Assembly: GCF_000633935.1 (NCBI RefSeq)
Contig: NZ_KK214998.1
Location: forward strand, 1,130,010-1,194,009
Length of the DNA: 64,000 nt
DNA from: Ectothiorhodospira haloalkaliphila ATCC 51935
Lineage (GTDB): Bacteria > Pseudomonadota > Gammaproteobacteria > Ectothiorhodospirales > Ectothiorhodospiraceae
Direction of reading: 5' to 3'
Shown here: one piece after another, positions 35,453 to 45,266 of the stretch
Numbering within the stretch: position 1 is the first letter of the stretch
How the letters are laid out: every line of letters starts with the position of its first letter
The notes under the pieces: generated by a model
What the model saw: the letters and a program-made list of their open reading frames with translations, nothing else
Databases searched by the model: none
What the model was told of the DNA's origin: nothing
Made by a program: the position numbers and the translations under genes

Positions 35453-35815
35453 GGGCAGCGTCAAGGGAGTGCCTGCTTGTGGAATTGGTACGCGGGGATG
35501 ATAACCGCTCGGGGGGGCAGGAGGTACCGTTCGACGGGTGTGTGGTGAGGGTCGCTGCAAAAACACACGGGAGCAAAGACGGCGTGTAGGAAAATCCTTA
35601 CATCGCACCCTGTCAGAGATCAAGGTTTTCAGGAAATCTGAACCTTGATTGGTCATTCGCGATGCGATATGAGCCTTCAAACCGTGACTTGCATCACATA
35701 TCTGGATGCCCTAGCTTTTACTTCCACCGCGATCCGTTTTGACCTTTTCTTTCACGAAGAAGCAATAACAAAGGTGAACGCAAGCGGCTTTTCTGGATCT
35801 TTTGCACACGCCTGA
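35453..35815. other. Divergent leader between dehydratase and interrupted surface gene
   Basis: About 360 bases shared by two diverging genes, containing the third palindrome (35585-35602). The dehydratase frame continues through part of it, but without a better start. An AATGGAG stretch lies near the ATG at 35816. Confidence 0.55.
35585..35602 (+). promoter_or_regulatory. TGTAGG-N6-CCTACA palindrome, copy 3
   Basis: TGTAGGAAAATCCTTACA, one base off the perfect inverted repeat, with the A-rich side first as read towards the surface-protein gene. Its last base is 213 bases before the ATG at 35816. Confidence 0.58.
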
Positions 35816-36575
35816 ATGGAGATGGACATGACACGAGATGAAGCGCTGGATTTCATCAACCAATTGTTTGTGGCAAGCGGTCGCAGCACCGCCGATGACC
35901 CCAGGGACATCGTCAAGGCGGCCTACGAGCAGCTGCTGGGCTATGCCGATGCCGATGCCATGGAAAATGCGGATGATCGCATTGGCTACTGGATGAACCG
36001 CCTGGACGGCGACCTCACGCCGGAAACCTTTGCTGGCACCTTCCTGCGTCAGGCCAGCGAGAGCCCGGGGCGGTTTGTGCCGGAGACTGATTTCCAGGCC
36101 AACCAGGGAGCCACGCAGGCCGCCCAGCAGGCTGCTGAAGTGGTGTCGGCCGCCACGGGTGGTGTTGTGCCGGAAGATCCGGAAGAAGCGGCCGCGTTGC
36201 TGACGCAGGTGAGTGAGTCGGCGTCTGAGCGGGCGCAGCAGGTTCGGGAGGAACTGGAGCAGGAAGCGCCTGGTGAGCCGGGGGATGAGGATGGTGAGGA
36301 TGTTGATGATGGGGAGGAGGAGACTGAGGCTTCGCCTCCAACTGGAGGTGGTGGTGGGACGACGACGCCTCCGGCTGAGCCAACTTTCGGGGTCGCTAAC
36401 GATACGGTTGCCGGTAAGTTCGTTATTGAAACGAGCCTGGACTCTGTTCACTTGTCATTTGACGACGATCACCAAAAATACATCCTCGATCCTGAAACGG
36501 GTGGAATTGACGAGTTCGTTTTCGAAAACCTGAAACAAGACAACTCTATTGTGGTGCCCGATAATGTAACTTTAA

Positions 36576-38270
36576 CCTGAATCCGTGGCCAACCTCGCCC
36601 GCCCGACCGGAAATCGGCCCTGGCACGGGGGCGACCCCGCGAGCGATGCTGTGACCGGTGGCCAACCAGCGTTCAGGTTACCTGAAGGCGTTCATCCATG
36701 AAATTCAAGCCTTTCCAAGCAGCAGTTGGGGGTGATTCCCAGGGCCGGAGCCACAGGTATCCGCACCGCCTGTGCCCCAGGCTGTGTGCAAGGGTTCAGG
36801 ATGTGAGCCGGCGTTTCCCGCTATCCGGAAGCGCAAGCCTGGAGCTGTGTGAACACTCGCTTGAAGGCCGCAAAGCCGGGGCAGTGAGCGCCAAAGCGCA
36901 ACCAGACCTGACGGGCGTGGTGAACCAGCTGAGCAGGCAGGCTGATCAACTCCTGGAACACAGTGCGGATGCGGCGGCGCTTGGCGGGATGGCGCACGGG
37001 CGAGTCATCGCCGATCAGCCCCTGCAGGCCAATCCAGCGCAGGACGTTGTACACGAAAGTGCCCGCTGCCATGACCAGGGTGTTGGTGTCGAACTTGCCG
37101 GAGGGCAGGCGCTCCAGGTCCATGTCGGTCTTGAACTCGGAATGGAATTGCTCGCAGGTGGCATGGCCGCGATACAGGGCGATGGTGTCGTCATCGGAAA
37201 ACTCCAAGGAGGTCCACCAGCCCTCGACCTCCAGGTCGGGGAACACCAATGCCTGGCCCTTGCGGTCAATGGTGCGCTCCACCACGCGCATGACGCGTCG
37301 GAAGGTGTACTCCCGCCCTTGCCAGCTGCGGGTTTCGTTGACGCTGAAGGTGGCGATCCGCTTACCCTCGCGGGGCGTTTCCCACTTGACCTTGCTTGCC
37401 TCCAGGCCATCCGCATGCGCCATCCAGTCCGCGGCCGACGCCTGTCGGGGGTTCCACTTGATGACGAAGTCGATGCCTTCGGCCTGCGCGCGCACTCGGT
37501 TTTCCAGGGCATCATGGGCACTGTCCAGGCGCATCAGAATGGGGCGTTCAGTGAGGCTGCGCGCCGCTGGCAGCACGCGATCCAGCACGAACCCGAAGCC
37601 GTTCTGGCTGTTCTCGGATCCAGGCTTGAGCTCGGTGGCGAGACACCAGCCCTCTTCACCCAGATAGGCCGGCATCACGCCGTAGCCGTCAAAGCCCCGA
37701 TAGGTGTAGCCCACGCCTTCCTTGTGGGTGCCCGAGTTGTCCTGGGCAAACAGGTCCAGATCCAGCGCCACGTGGCCACAGGACAACGGCGTCACCGGCA
37801 CCTTCGCCTGCTGGAGGAAGGTCAGGTTGGCTCGATCCAGGGCGCGGGCATAATCCATGGCCGAGGCATCCATGCGCTGACGCAAGCGCGCTGCCGACAG
37901 GCCGCGCTTCAAGCCCATGCAGGACAGAAAGAACGGATCCTTGCGCACCCCTTCGGCGGCTTCAAAGTCGCTTTTGCCCAGGGTAAGCAGCCCCAGGTAG
38001 GTGCTGAGCACCTGACCATGGTCGGTGCCCCGGTAAGATCCCATCGACTTCACCGCCTGATCCAGGCGGGATGCCGCAATCGCCTCGCCAATCAGTGCCA
38101 GCCCCGCATGGGCGGTGAGAATCCGGCGCGGCGACTGCTCAAGGCGAGGTTTTTTGAGGGGCATCTGGGTTCACCCAACTGGTGCAACGGGAAGCCCCGA
38201 TTTTCTCATTTATCTTATTGTTTTTGAAGGTTAATCATGAAATTTGGCGAGATTTCGTCACGGATTCAGG
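36576..38270. mobile_element. IS1380-family insertion sequence
   Basis: A 1695-bp element with 12-bp perfect terminal inverted repeats (CCTGAATCCGTG) and a 5-bp target duplication TTTAA at 36571-36575 and 38271-38275. One transposase gene on the reverse strand. The length is normal for the family. It is inserted in the middle of a surface-protein gene. Confidence 0.95.
36821..38164 (-). CDS. IS1380-family DDE transposase
   Basis: A 447-residue protein. HVALDLDLFAQDNSGTHKEG holds the first catalytic Asp and IGYLG-like YAYLGEEG segments are replaced by GYGVMPAYLGEEG. RPILMRLDSAHDA has the second Asp, and GHATCEQFHSEFKTDMDLERLP has the Glu in the family pattern EQFHSE-K. The C-terminal FVYNVLRWIGLQGL is also typical. 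It looks intact and is oriented against the gene it interrupts. Confidence 0.93.
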   Translation of the reverse strand: MPLKKPRLEQSPRRILTAHAGLALIGEAIAASRLDQAVKSMGSYRGTDHGQVLSTYLGLLTLGKSDFEAAEGVRKDPFFLSCMGLKRGLSAARLRQRMDASAMDYARALDRANLTFLQQAKVPVTPLSCGHVALDLDLFAQDNSGTHKEGVGYTYRGFDGYGVMPAYLGEEGWCLATELKPGSENSQNGFGFVLDRVLPAARSLTERPILMRLDSAHDALENRVRAQAEGIDFVIKWNPRQASAADWMAHADGLEASKVKWETPREGKRIATFSVNETRSWQGREYTFRRVMRVVERTIDRKGQALVFPDLEVEGWWTSLEFSDDDTIALYRGHATCEQFHSEFKTDMDLERLPSGKFDTNTLVMAAGTFVYNVLRWIGLQGLIGDDSPVRHPAKRRRIRTVFQELISLPAQLVHHARQVWLRFGAHCPGFAAFKRVFTQLQACASG

Positions 38271-40975
38271 TTTAAGCATCCATGCGGACACCCTCAAGAA
38301 GCTGACTGGTGAGGGCGTCACCCTTAAGGGTGATGGCCGAGTCGAAGTTCGTCTTGACGAAAACTCGCTTGAAGACTTCAGCAATAATGACGTTGATGTT
38401 GAACTGTCTAAGATCGAAGCTGACTCGGTAAGTTTTAAAGTCGACCTTGAAAGCGACATCACGTTTACCGGCAAATTAGGTGATGCGGCAGTTACCTTGT
38501 CGGGCAAAGGCACTTTTGAGCTTGACGGCAACGCCACCTTGGGCGACGACGCTAGCTTCGAAGTCGGCGACGAAGCGACACTCACGCTCACTCTCGAACA
38601 GGCCGAAAAGGTTGAGATCACGGGCGAAGGCAACGTCGTGGTTGAAGTGCCTGCCGATCCGGGTACCGCTGATCTGGATATTCAGCTTTCTGGCGGTGAC
38701 CTTAAGTTTAATTTCCTGGATGATGGCACGCTGACACTCGAGTCAACAAGCAACCTGACCTTGGGTGAAGGGAGCCTCACCGTAAGTGGCGGCACACTCG
38801 ACGTCTCGAACATCGCTGACTCTGGTGAGTTCTCCGGGGTTGAAAACGTCACCATCAGCTCCGGCCTGGCGCTGAGCGTAACTCAGCTTACTTCTATCAG
38901 CAGCGTTAAGACTGAAACTGGTGGTAGCCTGACGCCTGTTGTGAAAACAGAAGAAGATGCTAATGCTTTAGCAGAGGCTCTTACAGGAAAATTCGCTCCC
39001 GGCTCGCAGCCGCAGTTGACAATAGTAACACTCAACGCTGATGGATCGATTAATGATGCACTCAATAAATCTATCGTTGACATTGTCAATGCGGCAGGCA
39101 CCAAAGTAGTAGTGCAAGACGCTGACGGTAACACCAATGAATCGATCACATTACCTCCGGCATTTTATCAGTCTGGTGAATCCAAATATTTGCCTGCGAT
39201 ACCTCCTGAGCCTGCGGAACTGATTATTGATTTGGGCGGATTAGAGCTGTCCAACGGAATTGATCTCTCGAATGGTTCCACCTTTTCCCTGAAGGTGGGT
39301 AGCTCTAACGCCGTTTCACTGGCTGAAAATTACCAGAGCCAGGATGCCTTTCTGGGTGCAATCCAGTCTATTGAAGGAATTGAATCTGCCACAGTAGAAG
39401 GTGATAAACTGATTATCTCTTCGACAGAAAAAGGCGAGTCAGCTCAACTCAGTTTGACTTACTTTTCGGTGAAAGAGCCTGGCGAAGAGACAACTATCAA
39501 TCTTGCCGAGAACGTCGATGTTGCTACGGGCGTAGATGCATTAACTAGCTTCTCGATAATGAGTTCGCCTGGTATAACTGGCATCGATCTGGAGGCCGGT
39601 TATTTTGTGTTAAAGAATCCGAGCGATGCCTACGTTGAAGGTAACGTTGACGATCAACTAAAAGCGGGGTTTGAAGCTCCAAACGAGGAGAAATATGGAG
39701 CGAATCAAATCACACTAAATATTGATCAATTCAATAACGATGTAAGCCTGCAAGTGTTTGGAATGACGCTTGGGGGTGATATGCAACGGTCTGACACGCT
39801 CAAGCTTCACGGCCTTGGCGACTTGGGGGAGAAATCTGCAGAGGAGGCTTTGCTGGATGTTATATCTACTATCGAGGTGGCGCATGGTCAAAGTCAATAT
39901 GCGAATATCTTTCAGGATAAGAGCTTCTTGTCTGTGAAGCTAGCATTCGAAGCTGGGGGCTCGATTGAATTGATAGATCTGGTCGCCCTGGATGTAAAGG
40001 TCGGCGGGACCATTGAGCAAGACGAGCAGAGCATTGACAAGACTGTGGAGCATGCTGTTAATGAAGCATTGGGTACTTCGATTTTATCCTATGACTACAA
40101 AGAAGTAGAAAACGATGCACGTCTGACGCTTATTCAATTATTGGGTGATAATCTGGACGTTTTGGAGTACAAGGCAGATTATCCAGATTCGATCGAAGAC
40201 CCAATTATTCTCGGGGAGGTCTATCAGCAATCGTCGGAGGGGGCATATCCTGCGCTATTGCATATCGATTTGAAGGGGTTGGATTTAGAGGATGGATTAG
40301 ATCTATCTGGGCAATCTACCTTCAGCCTAAAGGTGGGAGGTGATGTAGTAAGGGTTCTGAATGAGAAATATGAGGACACAAACCAGTTCCTTACAGCAAT
40401 CACGAATATTGAAGGAGTGGAGTCGGCTTGGGTTGACAATGGTGGTTTAGTTGTATCTTCGGATGGTCGTGGTAGCGATGCGAGGCTCGAACTAGTGTCG
40501 TTTGAGGTTGTTGAGCTTGATGATGAAACTACCGTGGATTTAGCAGACGGCGTTGAACCTGCTAGCGGTGAAGATGGTGAGCCGGCTACACCTTGGTCTG
40601 CCACCTTCACGCTGGACGAAGAAGGGGCCAAGGGAAGCTACAACTTTGCGATAACTATCAAAGAAAAAGATGGGGACAGTGTTTTTAATTTTTGCACCAG
40701 CAACCCTCTCCCAGATAGCAACTATAGTGTTAGCGAGCAGCCTTATAAAGTACTTGAGCACCTCATTGCCGCCTTTGATTATGAAAATGGGATTGATGGA
40801 GCAGGCCTATTCAATGTTACCTCATCAGCGGAAACTAATTTCACCATTACTGCTCAAGAGGAAAATATACAATACGAGGTGGCGTTGGAGGTGATTCATG
40901 TGCCGGAAGCCAATGGCTAAGCTTATAATCAACTAGCAGTTAACCTCACTTAACTCGGCAATTGCTTGACCTTTT

Positions 40976-41007
40976 GAGCCCCCGGCCTACGCTTGGGGCT
41001 CTTTTTT
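40976..41007 (+). terminator. Intrinsic terminator of the interrupted surface gene
   Basis: GAGCCCC, a 12-base loop, GGGGCTC, then TTTTTT. It lies 56 bases past the stop at 40920 and 27 bases before sapC copy 2. Confidence 0.9.
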
Positions 41008-41033
41008 CGCCATGACTTCTGGATCCCGATGCC

Positions 41034-41813
41034 ATGTCTCGAATACTCCCCCTCAGCCCCAAGCTCGCCCATCAACGTTGGCAGCGCTTCACCGATTACC
41101 GCCACGCCGAAAAACTGACCACGGTGCCCGTCGTTGCCCCTGAAAGTGCTCAGGCAGCCGCTGACATGCCGCTGGTGTTCGTTAAACAGGGCGAGCAGTT
41201 CGTGCTTTCTGCCCTGCTCGGGCTTGCCAGGGAAACCAATCATTGCCTGAATGAGCAGCATGGCTGGGAAGCAGGCTACGTGCCCGCCTGGCTTCGCACG
41301 CCACCCTTTCGCATCATTGTTCCACCCGGCGGCAAGCCCAGTCAGCGTGCCTTGGGCATCGACCAACAAAGCCCCTGGCTGGATGCTGCGGGCGACCAGG
41401 GTTTTGAAGAGACCCTGCTGGACGACCAGCAGCAGCTCACCCCGGCAGTGAAGGAGGTATTCGAATTCCTCACCAAGCTGGAGAAGCATGTGGTGAAAAC
41501 CCAGCAGGCGGTGGACGCCCTGGCCAGCCATAAGCTGCTCACACCGTGGAAGCTCGACCCAGTGGCTGGAACGGCGGTGCCCCACCTCTACCGCATCGAT
41601 GAGAACGCTTTCCACGCCCTGCCCGACGATGTTTTCAACACCCTACGCCGCAAGGGCGCGGTGGCCATTGCCTACACCCAGATGATCAGCACCCACCAGT
41701 TGCCGGCCCTCAAGCAACGCGCCCAGAAGACCACGGTGCCCAAGAACATCGATCTGGATGCGCTGTTCGGAGAAGGTGGGGATGGGTTGAGTTTTGATTT
41801 CGACCGTTCATAA
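41034..41813 (+). CDS. SapC family protein, copy 2
   Basis: A 259-residue protein without signal peptide. The SapC pattern is clear: PLVFVKQGEQFVLSALLGL, GWEAGYVPAWLRTPPFRIIV, LYRIDENAFHAL, MISTHQLPALKQRA. The end is DLDALFGEGGDGLSFDF, similar to DDLFGQGDELSF of copy 1 although overall identity is low. It lies between two surface-protein genes. No DUF6447 gene follows here. The ribosome site is weak. It sits directly after a strong terminator, so it may need its own promoter or terminator read-through. Confidence 0.85.
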   Translation: MSRILPLSPKLAHQRWQRFTDYRHAEKLTTVPVVAPESAQAAADMPLVFVKQGEQFVLSALLGLARETNHCLNEQHGWEAGYVPAWLRTPPFRIIVPPGGKPSQRALGIDQQSPWLDAAGDQGFEETLLDDQQQLTPAVKEVFEFLTKLEKHVVKTQQAVDALASHKLLTPWKLDPVAGTAVPHLYRIDENAFHALPDDVFNTLRRKGAVAIAYTQMISTHQLPALKQRAQKTTVPKNIDLDALFGEGGDGLSFDFDRS

Positions 41814-41885
41814 GGGCCGAGAGCTGTATTGTTCACACCCCACACTTCTCTAGAGCTTGCGATCCGACTTCCATCACCAATGACA

Positions 41886-41913
41886 GCGGGCAAGGCCCAA
41901 AGACCTTGCCCGC
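41886..41913. terminator. Hairpin between convergent sapC and anchor-L gene
   Basis: A 10-bp perfect stem GCGGGCAAGG/CCTTGCCCGC with an 8-base loop, centred between two converging genes. No long U-run, but position and strength suggest a bidirectional terminator. Confidence 0.6.
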
Positions 41914-41921
41914 TTGGCTTC

Positions 41922-44729
41922 CTAAGCTACCAGCCAGTCCTCACCTTCATCTCCATTTCCAACGACCTGGATATTGTGGGTGCTCGGGCCTTGATTACTG
42001 GACTCAAGCCCCGATTCCGTATAGAGGGGCGCCCCCTCATACAGCCCGTTCGCCACACCATCAACTGAGTCCCGAATCATTTCGATTAACATAGCATGCT
42101 GAAGGTCCGCTTCAGCGAATTCTTGAGCCCATTGCGAGGTGGTTGAAAGCACAAACGGCACAAGTTGCTGATTCACTTCAAAGTAGGCATCAGGCACATA
42201 TCGCCCCTGATGCGTATCAGCCTTATCCAAGAATGCGGCAACGAAGTTATCGGTATCGAGGGCCTCAGAATCCAGTTCGGATACCCACCAACCCACCCGC
42301 TGTTCAGCATTCGTGAAATCCCCGTCAAGCGATAGGAAAACCGAATAAGCCTCACGAACAAGGGCTTCATGGTCGTTGACGATATCCGAGAGCACTACTG
42401 TAAAGACATCATTGAGCAAGGCAATTGAATCTTCCCGGGGCAACTCCATATCGAGAGGCTCTTCATCTGCTCCATTCTCGGCATCAACAACTTCCTCGAT
42501 GATGGCGCCACCGCCACCACCTCCTGATGAGCCAGTTGGGCCATGATCTGACTCTGAATCGAACTCCTGCCCAGAGGCATGATATCTGACTTGGGTTCCG
42601 CCATCATCCGTAGCTGAGGCAGAAAATCCAGAAAGGTCATACTCACCTTCAAGCCTGATCGTCAAGTCCCTCTGATTATCACCGGTGGTATCAATACGCA
42701 AAATTGCAGACCCTTCCTCAACCAACATGTCGTCATTGGTGAACGAAACATTCTTCACTTCAACCGCATCCTCTTCCGAAAAGCCAACAATCGTATCACC
42801 ATTAAGCTGTTCGACCGTTCCTCTAATAACATTCTCGCCACCAGCGGTTAGGTCATAGATATCTGGCATCACACTACCCGTCATCACATCATTACCCAAC
42901 CCTGCTTCAAATAGTGTTGCAGTAGCCGGGCCCGCAGCACTCATGATGCTACCCGCCGAGTCTCCTGCAGCCTGAGTAACATACATCCCGCTTGCACTCG
43001 TGGCAGATGTGGTCATATTGCTCACAAAAAGGCCGGAGTCAAGAACCTCGTCCCCGGTATCCGCAACACCTATACGAACATCATACTCACCGCCGTGACT
43101 CAATGGCACCATTATGGATATCCGGGGACTAATACCGTTGTACTCAATGGCATACTGATTTTCCATATTGTCCAACAAAGTCCCACTTTCGACATTATTG
43201 CCGATGACACTCATCGGTCTCGCCGGATCGCCATCGAATAATGCGTAATTTTCGTCATTCACGATCACCGCGGCGATATCAACGTAGCTCGTATCAATAT
43301 AGTCTGGATATTCTTCCGAACCAAAAATAAGATCGAAACGCAGCGAGGTTATAGCCGGATCAACCACATTAAACGAAAACTCCAAAATCGACGCGTCGTA
43401 TGTTTTACCCGCGCCTGGGAAAGCCGCTTTTACGATCTGGTCAAATTGTGCATCACCCGGAGTATCGGATATGCCGGTATAATTATCCATTGTATTCGCC
43501 AGGGGCGGCATCCCACCTCCACTGGTTAGCAACACTCCGGGATTACCCATTCTCACGGCCCCGCCGAAATCGAATGGCGAAAAGAACGATACGGCCTCAT
43601 CAGCCCCAATATAGTTCACCGACTGGTAATCTACTTCGATGCCATCGACTTGACCACTCAACGCCTCCAATAAATCATGCGGCGCATGCACGTCTGCCGA
43701 GTAGGCTTTAAAAGGGTTGGCAAATTCTCCTACGTGAATTTTAGCTGCTGCCTGAGCCAACTCCTGATAATCCGGGGAGTTCGGAGGCATGAACATCAGA
43801 TCTTGTGCTGCACTCCATTCGAAGTCCACAAACTCGCTTTCCATTAACGCTTCGGCCTTGGCCTTGTCGTTACGATTTTCAACAATATTCCCAACCAAGT
43901 TTATAAAGGAATAGGCTGTACCGTAATTGGGCAAAAACTCCGCCAACTGCAAAAGCCGCGGATCCCCCGGATTTAGATCCCTGGCCACCTCATTCTGTAA
44001 AGCGTTTATTGTGGCAAGGTTCAACCATAGAGACGTGTGCAGGTCGCTCAATTTTTCTAGATCTGCCAACTGAGCTTCGAACTCGGCGTGATTTCCATCT
44101 TCTGACCAATAGCCCTCCGGCAAAAACTCTCTGAAGGTATTAGCGTAGTCAGTGATCACACCAAGTATCACACCTTCCGAATGCGATAGCAGCAGAGAGT
44201 TGACATGATCCTGAGCACTGAGAGATGCTGACCAAGCGCTAGCGACGCTAGTTGCAAATGCAACACCCGCAACTTTTAAGGCCGGCAAAGTCAGAATACC
44301 AGAAGGCGGAAATATTACTACCGCACCGGCAGCGGCGAATGACAGGGCAGCAGCAGCTAGTGCTAAATTCACGTCGATTTTCACTTGCTGCTGCAGGTCG
44401 TTTTTTAGCTCTATGTTATGATTATTAAGATCATCAATAACACGATCAACAATGGTATAAGTCTGAGGAGAGTGAATACCCCTGTAGTCATGCTCCTGCA
44501 ACAACGCCACGGTTCTACTCGCAGTCATCAGGTCAGAAACGAGATGATAATCCAACCCATGCACAACGGCCCCTGTATCAGGGTCCTTAACATAAAAGTT
44601 GTCAGCATACCAGTCCATATATTGCAGGTCCCATGACAAAGCACCCGGCATAACGGGAATTTTGTAGGACGCTGCATCCGTATGGATAATTGCGGTCTGA
44701 TGGTTATTAGGCAGGCCCTGATTAAACAT
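41922..44729 (-). CDS. Choice-of-anchor-L surface protein with C-terminal DUF4214-like module
   Basis: A 935-residue acidic protein, start after AAGGGAGATGTAA. Residues ~1-400 are of unknown type and contain one hydrophobic helix pair (ALAAAALSFAAAGAVVIFPP). Residues ~400-590 are a choice-of-anchor-L domain (FDQIVKAAFPGAGKTYDASI, FDLIFGSEEYPDYIDTSYVD, RIGVADTGDEVLDSGLFVSN). A Gly-rich linker precedes the DUF4214-like module (VREAYSVFLSLDG, FTNAEQRVGWWVSELD, FVAAFLDKA), here at the C-terminus. It ends EGEDWLVA, an acidic run plus hydrophobic end as in type I secretion signals. No Sec signal. Likely another T1SS substrate. It is AT-richer than neighbouring core genes. Confidence 0.82.
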   Translation of the reverse strand: MFNQGLPNNHQTAIIHTDAASYKIPVMPGALSWDLQYMDWYADNFYVKDPDTGAVVHGLDYHLVSDLMTASRTVALLQEHDYRGIHSPQTYTIVDRVIDDLNNHNIELKNDLQQQVKIDVNLALAAAALSFAAAGAVVIFPPSGILTLPALKVAGVAFATSVASAWSASLSAQDHVNSLLLSHSEGVILGVITDYANTFREFLPEGYWSEDGNHAEFEAQLADLEKLSDLHTSLWLNLATINALQNEVARDLNPGDPRLLQLAEFLPNYGTAYSFINLVGNIVENRNDKAKAEALMESEFVDFEWSAAQDLMFMPPNSPDYQELAQAAAKIHVGEFANPFKAYSADVHAPHDLLEALSGQVDGIEVDYQSVNYIGADEAVSFFSPFDFGGAVRMGNPGVLLTSGGGMPPLANTMDNYTGISDTPGDAQFDQIVKAAFPGAGKTYDASILEFSFNVVDPAITSLRFDLIFGSEEYPDYIDTSYVDIAAVIVNDENYALFDGDPARPMSVIGNNVESGTLLDNMENQYAIEYNGISPRISIMVPLSHGGEYDVRIGVADTGDEVLDSGLFVSNMTTSATSASGMYVTQAAGDSAGSIMSAAGPATATLFEAGLGNDVMTGSVMPDIYDLTAGGENVIRGTVEQLNGDTIVGFSEEDAVEVKNVSFTNDDMLVEEGSAILRIDTTGDNQRDLTIRLEGEYDLSGFSASATDDGGTQVRYHASGQEFDSESDHGPTGSSGGGGGGAIIEEVVDAENGADEEPLDMELPREDSIALLNDVFTVVLSDIVNDHEALVREAYSVFLSLDGDFTNAEQRVGWWVSELDSEALDTDNFVAAFLDKADTHQGRYVPDAYFEVNQQLVPFVLSTTSQWAQEFAEADLQHAMLIEMIRDSVDGVANGLYEGAPLYTESGLESSNQGPSTHNIQVVGNGDEGEDWLVA

Positions 44730-45266
44730 TTACATCTCCCTTTGATTATTTTTGTGACAAAAAGCAACAGCCAGACGAACCCAGCAAATATAAAGCCAGA
44801 AAAAAATAACCAGAAAAAATACAAAAACTTACAGGTGAAACGGCACAACAAGGCATGGCATTGAAAAAAATACCGACACTTAACCACGTAAACTCAGGCG
44901 GTTTTGGGTTGACTTCGGGCGACCGGTCTAGGTTGGCAGGGCTCTGCTAGGCAGCTTTGGGAGGGGTTAAGTGTAAAATGCATCGACAGCGCAGCACGTT
45001 TGACAGGCGCAAATTTCCTGGAGCCCTGACCAATCACGCCCGCCCGTCCGGAAATCCGCTTTGGCTGAGTGATGTAGGAAAAACCCTACATGCAAACTTG
45101 AAATTGGTCACAGTTCTAGGGCATTTGAGCACTGAAACATCATATCCACCACTGCTAGCCTGGGTCGGCGCGCTTGCTCAGCGTTGATCTTTAATCTGAA
45201 CGTGCGGGCGCGTCTGGGCCACTGTGAGCGTGGTGTTGAGAACAAAGTAACCAGGGAGACGCAACG
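44730..45266. other. Divergent leader between two tagged surface genes
   Basis: About 540 bases with no gene. The left 150 bases are AT-rich, probably the promoter of the anchor-L gene. The fourth palindrome lies at 45073-45090, oriented towards the right-hand gene. The ribosome site CAGGGAGACG precedes 45267. Confidence 0.6.
45073..45090 (+). promoter_or_regulatory. TGTAGG-N6-CCTACA palindrome, copy 4
   Basis: TGTAGGAAAAACCCTACA, perfect arms, A-rich side first towards the gene at 45267, 176 bases before its ATG. It is 344 bases from the anchor-L gene start on the other strand and could serve both. Confidence 0.62.

Larger units (their letters stand above)
35816..40920 (+). pseudogene. Large surface protein with DUF4214-like module, split by IS1380
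   Basis: The coding sequence is 35816-36575 plus 38276-40920; the element and one target copy lie between. Joining at the TTTAA duplication reads ...NVTLT-L-SIHADTL in frame, giving an acidic protein of 1134 residues. Residues ~1-95 are the DUF4214-like module (YEQLLGY, ENADDRIGYWMNRLDGDL, FAGTFLRQA, GRFVPETDFQANQ). An acidic/Gly linker and a beta-helix-like repeat region follow. A ~105-residue domain appears twice (about 39218-39530 and 40254-40567, both with STFSLKVG). No Sec signal. ATG is 5' of TRDEAL, with an alternative ATG three codons in. The C-terminal part is AT-richer than the genome. As it stands only a 254-residue truncated product could be made. Confidence 0.85.

Noticed and set aside
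36576-36700. Similarity between the IS1380 left end and 45020-45060 (CGCCCGCCCG then CCGGAAATC)
   Set aside because: Only about 20 bases match, without terminal repeat or duplication; too little to call a second element end.
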